The position numbers and the translations under genes were made by a program. From an uncultured Clostridia bacterium (lineage in GTDB: Bacteria; Bacillota; Clostridia; TANB77; CAG-508), in assembly GCA_934122235.1 (NCBI GenBank), contig CAKOWE010000004.1, forward strand, positions 1 through 64,000: DNA of 64,000 nt, written 5' to 3'. Positions 55,989 to 64,000 of this stretch are shown here, piece after piece (positions within the stretch are counted from its first letter, which is position 1; the number at the start of each line of letters is the position of its first letter). The notes under the pieces were generated by a model. It ran no database searches. It saw only the letters and a program-made list of their open reading frames with translations, and was not told the DNA's origin.

Positions 55989-56723
55989 CTATTTTGACGC
56001 TATATAATATCCTACCCCTCTTTTTGTTATTAGCAACTTTGGAGCTGATGTATCTTTTTCTATTTTTTCTCTTATTCTTCTAACTGTTACATCTACTGTT
56101 CTTATATCTCCATAATATTCATATCCCCAAACTTTTTCTAATAAAGTTTCTCTTGTCACTACTTGTCCTGGTTGACCAGCAAGAAATTTTAACACTTCAA
56201 ATTCTCTTAATGTTAAGTCAATAACTTCATCTCCAACTTTAGCTTCAAACTTGTCTAAATCTAATGTTAGGTTTCCAACTTTTATTTTATTTGTATTTGA
56301 TTCTTGTACTGCAACATTTTGCATTTCGGAATTTCCTGACGCATCTGCTTTTCTTAAATTCGCTTTTATTCTTGCCATTAATTCTCTTACACTAAAAGGT
56401 TTTGTTATATAGTCATCTGCGCCTAATTCTAATCCTAATATTTTATCTATTTCTTCATCTTTGGCTGTTAACATTAATATCGGAACATTTAATGTATGTC
56501 TAATTTTTTTACATACTGTTAATCCATCCATTTTTGGTAACATTATATCTAATAATATTAAATCAGGTTTTTCGCTTAGTGCAATATCAACTGCCGTAAT
56601 ACCATCATTAGCTTCTAACGTATTATATCCTTCTTTTTGTAAATTATAAACTAATATATCTACTATGGGTTTTTCGTCATCTACTATTAATATTGTTTTT
56701 TTATCTCCTTTATTTAATTCCAC
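55989..56723 (-). CDS. walR: OmpR-family response regulator (WalR-like)
   Basis: A 244-aa regulator. The receiver has D15-D16, phospho-acceptor D59 (LILLDIMLPKMDG) and the lysine in YITKPFSVREL. A winged-helix domain follows (LTLREFEVLKFLAGQPGQVVTRE, DVTVRRIREKIE). The start is GTG after AAAGGCGGG. First gene of the two-component operon; linked to wall homeostasis in Firmicutes by family. Confidence 0.9.
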   Translation of the reverse strand: MELNKGDKKTILIVDDEKPIVDILVYNLQKEGYNTLEANDGITAVDIALSEKPDLILLDIMLPKMDGLTVCKKIRHTLNVPILMLTAKDEEIDKILGLELGADDYITKPFSVRELMARIKANLRKADASGNSEMQNVAVQESNTNKIKVGNLTLDLDKFEAKVGDEVIDLTLREFEVLKFLAGQPGQVVTRETLLEKVWGYEYYGDIRTVDVTVRRIREKIEKDTSAPKLLITKRGVGYYIASK

Positions 56724-56876
56724 AAAAAATCCCGCCTTTCAATACCAAGACTTATTATTTTACATATTTTATATCATATTAATGATTTTTACACAAGTTT
56801 TTTTGCAAATTTTTATTAAATTTATGCTTTTTCATTTAGGGATAGTTTTATTGTACTAATTTTAGTATAACTATTA

Positions 56877-59800
56877 TTACATTATTATTTCAATATTATT
56901 TATGCTTCCATCATCTAACAATTTTACTTTTTTCTCTTCCACTTCATTTCCATTTAATATAAATTTATTTATTCCTGTTTGTTTTGAATTTATATTTTTT
57001 ACTTTTATATTATATATACTTGATTTATATCTATATTTTATGCTGTACTCTTTCCAATCTTGAGGTATACAAGGTTCTACTCTTAAATATCCTCTATCTA
57101 TTTTTAATCCCAAAATATATTCTATACCTGCTTTATAAAACCAGCTACTTGAACCTGTATACCAAGTCCATCCACCTCTACCCGCTAAATTTTCTGCTCC
57201 ATAAACATCTCCTGCTATAACATATGGTTCTACTTTATATTTTCTAGCTTCTTCCTTTGTCCTTGAATGTTCTATCGGATTTATCATTCTAAAATATTCT
57301 GTTGCCTTATCTCCAAATCCCAAATCTACCAAAGCAATTATTGCCCATATAGCAGCATGAGTGTATTGTCCTCCATTTTCTCTTACTCCCGGCAAATATG
57401 CTTTTATATATCCTGGTTTAAGTTTTCCATTGTTAAATGGTGGATCTAACAATTTTATTATTCCATTTTCCCTATCAACCAAGTGTTTTTCTAAACTATC
57501 CATTGATATATATTTTTTATCATTATCTGCTGCATTGGATATTACAGACCAGCTTTGAGAAATGCTATCAATTTTACATTCATCATTTTCTATAGTTCCT
57601 AAAACATTCCCTTCGTCAGTAAAAGCTCGTTTAAACCATCTTCCATCCCACGCATTTTTGTTTATTGAATTTTTTAATTCATCTTTAATTTTTTCATATT
57701 TTTCAGCTCTTTCCACATCTTTTTCAAATTTACATATTGGTATAAACTTACTTAAAATATTATAAAGGAAGAATGCTAACCATACGCTTTCACCAATCCC
57801 TTTATTTCCAACTGTATTAAATCCATCATTCCAATCCCCTGAACCTATTTTAGGCAAACCATTAGTTCCAAAGTTAAGTGATTTTTCTATTGATTTTATA
57901 CAATGTTCATATATAGTTCCTCTTTGTTTACTTTCAATATGCACATCATATTGTTCGTCAATTCCCTCTTCAAGTGATGCCCCATCTATATATGGTACAA
58001 TTTCTTTTAATATTGAATAATCATTTACTGTATTTATATATTCTGCTGTAACATAACATAACCATAGCAAATCATCTGAAAATCTAGTTCTAATGCCTTT
58101 TTTAGTTTCTTTGTGCCACCAATGCTCCACATCTCCTTCAGTAAATTGGTGTGATGCATGTAATAATATTTGTTTTCTCATTAACTCAGGATCTATATAT
58201 TTTAATCCTAAGGTATCTTGCAGTTGATCTCTAAATCCAACTGCACCACCAGATTGATAAAATCCTGTTTTTCCCCATAATCTCGCACTTATAGTTTGAT
58301 ATACAGTCCATCCATTTAACATTATATTCATAGACTCTAAAGGTGTTTTTATTTGAACTCTATTTAAAATTTCATACCAATAATTTTTTACAATTCCATA
58401 TTCTTCCTTACAATTTGAAATACTCGAATATTTATATGATATATTTTTTGCATCTATCAAATTATCTTCTTGCCCCAAACATAAAACTAAAGTTTTGTTT
58501 CCATAGCTTTCAATTTCTATATTAATTTCAATTGCAATACATTCATTAATTCCTATACTACTTTGATTATCCATCGAAGTTTTATACATTGCTTCAGGTG
58601 TTTCTATCGTTTTATTTCCAATAAAAAATTCTTTATTTCCAGTATATGAATCTATTCTTTCACTTGTTGAAACATATAATACAGAATTCTCCTCCAATGA
58701 ATTATATAAATTTCGTGCATATATTACATTATTATTTTTCTCTATATCTATAAAACCATTTGAATTTATTTCATCTTCTGCCATGCAAGGATTAATATAA
58801 TAAACTAATTTTAATTCTTTTTTTTCATTAGTTGTGTTTTTTAATCTTAATAAATTTACCTTTACTTTATCTTCCTTAGGAATAAAAATATCTAATTCCT
58901 GTAAAATTCCATCATTTATAGTTTTCATATTAGTATAGCCAAATCCATATGTTAAATATATATCCTGTTTTTGCTTGTTACCTATTCTCCATACATTTCC
59001 ATTTTTCTTATTGCGTATATATATACTTTCTGAAGGAACATCCATTACTGGATTATTTGAAAATACACTTAACCTATTTAATCTGCTATTTTTACACCAA
59101 GTATACCCACCTAAATTATCTGTTATTACTGTTCCAAATTCACTGTTAGACATAACATGAGACCAAACAGTCGGAGTATTATTGTCTTTGTTTACTTTTA
59201 TTTTATACTCCATTCCATCATTAGAAAAGCCACCATATTCATTATAATATTTTAATTCTTCCATATTTTCTATATTTATATTTTCTTCTTGTTGAAGTGA
59301 TGGAATAATTGGAGCTTCTAACCCTATGTTAACTTCTCCTTCTACTAAGTCTTCTTCTTTTTCTTCTATTTGTCCTTTTATCTCCCCTTTTGATGCATCT
59401 ATTATTAAATTAGCTTTAATTGTCAATAAATCAGTATCTTCTTTTTTTATTTCCTTTGCATTTAAAACAAAAATACCATTATTCTTTAAAAAACTTAATT
59501 GCTTATTTAGAATAGCAGATTCAATTTCTTCTTTTACATATTGTTCATATATATACTCCTCCTCATTTAATATTACTAAATCTATGTTTATATTTTTGGC
59601 TCTAAAAAACTCATATGCCCTTAAGCTTTCATTAACTATATATATATCGTTTATATCTTTTATTTTTATTAAAAGTATTGGCAAATCTCCAGATATTCCA
59701 AATTTCCACAATTCACTTTGTTTATATTGTATTTTAGGTAATTTCATCAAATCTATTTTTTTTATTGGATTTTGAAAAACTAAACTAGTTAACATTTCTT

Positions 59801-62800
59801 GATACGTTTCAATATCTTTACTAGTTACATCTAAATATATACTTTCTGCTTCTGTTCTGGCAAAAGATAAATCAAATGTTTCTGATATTTTTTGAGTGTT
59901 CTTATATTTTAATAAAATATTTATCAATTCTTCTTTGCTTTCAGATATTCCTATAATTAAATCTATTGTAACTTTTTTACCTGGCATAATTTTAATATTT
60001 CTTTTTAATGCCACACATGAATCTGTAACAAGTCCTAACGTTTTACTTAATGGTTTAGACTCTTTTACCATTATTGGCAATCCTATATTATTTCTTCCTA
60101 CAAACTTTTCTTTATCTATTTCATATTCTAATTCGCCTATAGTTTCATTTTCGGTATACATGCTAGTTCCTACATATATATCATTTTTTTCTATATCCCT
60201 TTGTTTCCTTCTTACTAAAATATTGTCATCTATTTTCTCATAAGTTAAAAACAAATTATTAAACGCTGGATGTGCATAATCTTGCTCTTTAGTCGATATC
60301 ATAGGTTCTAAAAAGCATGTAATTTCTAATGTTTCTTCATTATTACCATTATTTTTCAACTCTAATCTTCTTATTTCAACATTATCGTTCGATGCAACTG
60401 TTATTTTGGTTGTAGTCTCTATTGCTCCATCCTGTCTAACTATCTTGTTATGATCTGGTGCAAATTGTACACTATATTTATCTGGTTTTCCTAGATAATT
60501 TGCATACGTATTCGTCCATATTCTTTTAGAATTGATATTTTTTATATAAAAATATATACCTTGCTGATAATCAAATGTTTCTTTATACTTATTAATTATT
60601 ATATTATTGCATTTACTAAATCCATCTCCCTTATCGTTCATACATACTGTATAAGTTCCATTTGATATTACATTTGCTTTATGCAGATTTCCATTTATTC
60701 TGTTATATACTCTTACAGCATAATTATCATGTTTTTTTAATTTTATTTTTTCTACCTTTTCTTTCTTCTCTTTTGTTATTATTGCTTTTTCTGGCATTCT
60801 TTCTTGTAACAGAATATCAACAGCTGCAATTTCTGGGTTTTTATTAAATCTATCTTGTAATATATTGTTATTGATAAAATTATCTATAGATAATAATATA
60901 AGCCCTTGGTGATGTGCCATATACGTTTTTACAGGGCAACTCTTTTGTCCATATTTTAATCTAGAGGCTGTATAATCTATAGATTCATAAAATCCATAAT
61001 CGCCATACATTCCTTCTTTCTCCATTACTTTTAAATTGTTTACTACTTCTTGTGGTTCATCTAGTAGAGCTAATATTAATCCATATGAAGACACTACCAT
61101 ATCATCTGCTAACCCTCTTTTTAAACCTAACCATGGTATCCCAAATGCTTTATACTGATAATTATAGTTTAAATCTCTTAAATTGAATGCCGCTTCTGAT
61201 ATTCCCCAAGGTATATTAAGTTTTCTTGTGTACTCTTTTTGGCTCATTATCATAAATTTACAAGATTCATCTAGCAAACTACCAGCATGTCTTTTTATAT
61301 TTATGTTTGGCATTAAATATTCAAAAGAAGTTCCTGACCATGAAATTAATCCCTTATATTTATTTAATGTCGTAAGTGTTCTACTTAAATTATTCCAATG
61401 TTTTGATGGAATATCTTTTTTTGCTATTGCTACTAAACTAGCTTGTCTAGCTTCTGACGCTAATAAATCATAATATGAATCTGTTAATTTATTTTCTTCT
61501 ACATTAAATCCTATTGAAAATAGCCTTTTTTTATAATCATACAACACTGAAAAGTCTGTATTTTCTATCAACTTATCTACTATTTCTATCATGCTGTCTA
61601 AATTGTCATAATCTATATTATTTTTAGTATCAAGTAAAAATTGCTTTAAAACATACATATATCCTATAAAATTTCCACTATCTACTGAAGAAATATATCT
61701 TGGCAAAAGTGGTTGTAAAGTTCTTGTATCATACCAATTATACAAATGTCCATTCCATTTACTAAGCGAATTTACTGTACTTAACATTTTGTCCAATAAT
61801 TCTAAACATTTTTCAATACTTATATAATTTAAATCATACGCAGCAACTACTGATAATACTCCTAACCCAATATTAGTAGATGAAGTTCTATATGCAATTT
61901 TTTCTATTCTGTCTTCTTGATAATTATCTGGAGGTAAAAAATTATTTTCTTCATTTATATAACTTTCAAAAAAGTTCCAAGTTTTTTTACCTATATTTAA
62001 TAAATATTCCACGTCTTCTTTATTTAACTTATCTATATTCTTCAAGCTTTCTTTACTTATATAACACATAATTGATGGTGCAATTATCCATAGTGCTCCC
62101 AATATAAGTAAAAAAACATTTTGAATTTCAAAAAAAGTAAATATAAACAAGATTCCAAAAATTAAATTAATAATCATATTTTTATAATATGATAATATAT
62201 CTGTTTTTGCTTGTTTTTCTGCTTCTTCTGCAGTAGTCCACTCTAATAAATTTTGTTTTGATATTTTCATTCTATATAATGTTTTTAATATGGCATTACT
62301 ATTCATATATGCCTTATGTGGCAAAAGCATTATTTCTAAAATGCCTCTATATATGCTAGCTCTTAGCATACTCATTTTGCTTGAAAAACTTTTATATGCA
62401 TTTATAAATCCGCTTCCTACATCTTTTTTAAATATTATATAATTTAGCACATCTATAATTGTAGGCATTATTATGGTTATTATTCCTAACCAAAATACAG
62501 GATATAATAAAACATTTTTGAATAGTTTTAAAATCGCACTAACCAATATTAATATAAATGCAAATATCGGAATCAAACTTCTTCTCAGGTTATCTAATAT
62601 TTTAAATTTTGATAACCCATTTAATGGATTAGATTTTTTTTCGTTATTTTTGTTTATAATTTTTTTACCTATCCATCTTATTATTTGCCAATCTCCTCTT
62701 ATCCATCTATGATTTCTTCCCATTGCCGCATTATATTTAGAAGGATATCCGTCTAGTAATACAATATCATTTACTAAAGCACATCTCAAGTAGCTTCCCT

Positions 62801-64000
62801 CTAATAAATCATGGCTTAAAACTGTGTTTTCTGGTATTTCATCATTTAATACATCATAAAAAATTTGTAAATCATATATACCTTTCCCTGTAAATATTCC
62901 TTCATCAAAATTATCTTGATATATATCCGAAATTGCATTACTGTAAGAATCTACTCCGCCCAAACCAGCATAAATCTTAGTAAACGCACTTTTACTTGAT
63001 GCTTCTAAATCTATTCCTACTCTTGGTTGCATAAGTGCATGTCCCTCTATAACTAAATCTCTATTTTTATTTAACACAGGTTTATTTAAAATATGTGCCA
63101 TTGCACCAATCAATTCTGAAGCTGATTCCAAAACCAAATTTGTATCTGAATCTAATGTAATTATATATTTTATTTGAGGAACATTTTCTTCATTGGCTAT
63201 TGTATTAGTTCTAAAACCTTTTTGAGAATCAATACGTTCATTAAATCCTAACAATTTATTAACTAGAAAATTATTAAATTGACTTAATAATCCTCTTTTT
63301 CTTTCCCATCCTAAATAGCACTTTTCTGAAGAATTCCAAAGTCTATTTCTATATAAAAAATGAAATATTGGAAAACTGTCTGTTTTGTATTTTTCATTTA
63401 ATCTTTTCACTGCTTCTAGTCCAGCATTTATTACTTCTTCGTCATAAAATTCTTTTTCATTCTTGCTTGCTTTTGTATCTCCTAAAAGTGCAAAAAATAT
63501 ATTCTTGCTTTTATTTGCAATATAATATATTTCTAATTTTTCCATCAATTCATTTACTTTTTTTGCACTATCTACTATGGTTGGAATTACAACAAATGTT
63601 GCGTATTCTTCAGGAATACCATTTAAAAAGTCAAGCTTTGGTACCATTTTTGTTTTTGTAGTTTTAGATAATATATAATTAGCTATTTGAATATAAATTT
63701 CTGTAAATGGAATATACGATAATATACAACACAATACAGCTATTCCTATACTCATAAATGTTTTTAAATATATTCCTAATAATATAACTAATATTAAAGG
63801 TATAAGAAATGTCAATAACATGTATTTGATAGCATTATTCTTAATGTTTTTATTTTTAATTTGTAAATCATCATTTAATTGATTTCTTCCGTTTTGAAAT
63901 TAAATAATAACCAACATGTTTTTCTTTTCCTGTTTTATTTGCCATACTTGCTAATTCTAAAATCTTATTTGCTATATATATTTCTGAAATCTTAGTTTTT
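56877..64000 (-). CDS. NdvB-like glucan synthase/phosphorylase (GT84 and GH94), partial, with a +1 frameshift at CGG
   Basis: A very large membrane enzyme; at least 2373 residues lie in the window and it continues beyond 64000. It has membrane helices near 63700-63821 and 62400-62580. The GT84-type synthase core holds ITLDSDTNL, DEGIFTGKGIYDLQ and GRNHRWIRGDWQI. A middle glucoamylase-like region (SGTSFEYLMP, YMAHHQGL) leads to a C-terminal GH94 phosphorylase with GSGDWNDGFN. It probably makes or breaks a beta-glucan. Upstream of the ATG at 63821 the frame is joined by skipping C at 63891 (zero-frame CGG). This connects EKHVGYYLISK to GRNQLNDDL, a known segment of this family. Without the shift the upstream part ends after six codons. 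Confidence 0.85.

Noticed and set aside
21563..64000. Treating the seven split genes as pseudogenes
   Set aside because: All breaks are the same single-base event at CGG, the downstream parts are fully conserved to normal stops, and tsaB/tsaE are normally essential. Random decay would not give this pattern.

Overview
The window is AT-rich chromosomal DNA from an anaerobic, endospore-forming, low-GC Firmicute of the Clostridia type. The taxon is inferred from gene content, not from a marker comparison. Support comes from sporulation genes (yunB, a SPOCS/LysM spore protein, yabG, a spoIIID-like regulator), a four-subunit 2-oxoacid:ferredoxin oxidoreductase, a dockerin protein, a veg gene under a consensus sigma-A promoter, and AGGAGG-type ribosome binding sites before most genes.

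Main result: seven conserved genes are split by a +1 frameshift, and every break is the same event. A single extra C stands directly before the GGN codon of a glycine, so the zero-frame codon at the break is always CGG. The genes are dprA (CGG at 21671-21669), tsaE (23593), tsaB (24172), truA (30505-30503), yabG (36268), a WalK-like kinase (54583-54581) and the giant glucan synthase/phosphorylase gene at the right edge (63891-63889). Skipping the C restores full-length family-typical proteins to the natural stop. I looked by eye for in-frame CGG in all other genes and found only two, both in small genes with higher-GC composition (31803-31805 and 51580-51582). CGG is therefore essentially absent as a sense codon here and acts as a recurrent +1 frameshift (or quadruplet CGGN = Gly) signal. 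I know of no described bacterial system of this kind beyond the single-gene prfB case.

Layout: 1-2.7 kb, glyS (partial), small Cys-rich protein, DUF1294 protein, rplM-rpsI. 2.7-6.1 kb, large secreted dockerin protein. 6.3-8.7 kb, fucO, cdd, rpiA. 8.9-11.6 kb, yunB, SPOCS/LysM protein, veg. 11.7-14.4 kb, rluA-type synthase, rRNA methyltransferase-like protein, ispH. 14.4-21.5 kb, uvrC, glycosyltransferase, cysS, class A PBP. 21.5-25.1 kb, dprA*, folD, then divergent tsaE*-tsaB*-rimI. 25.1-31.8 kb, Lon-like protease, acyl-CoA ligase, truA*, three small genes. 31.9-42.8 kb, cdaA, HD-GYP protein, BspA-like LRR protein, yabG*, rny, GGDEF protein, membrane proteins, ndoA. 42.9-48 kb, dusB, rodA, minE, minD, cca. 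48.1-51.9 kb, por operon, spoIIID-like gene, ferredoxin. 51.9-56.7 kb, ricT, holB, lepB, walK*-walR. 56.9-64 kb, giant GT84/GH94 gene* running off the window (* = CGG frameshift).

Most genes after 2.7 kb lie on the minus strand in short operons separated by clear intrinsic terminators. Three of the seven frameshifted genes (tsaE, tsaB, truA) make tRNA anticodon-loop modifications that affect reading-frame maintenance, which makes a feedback loop conceivable (inference).
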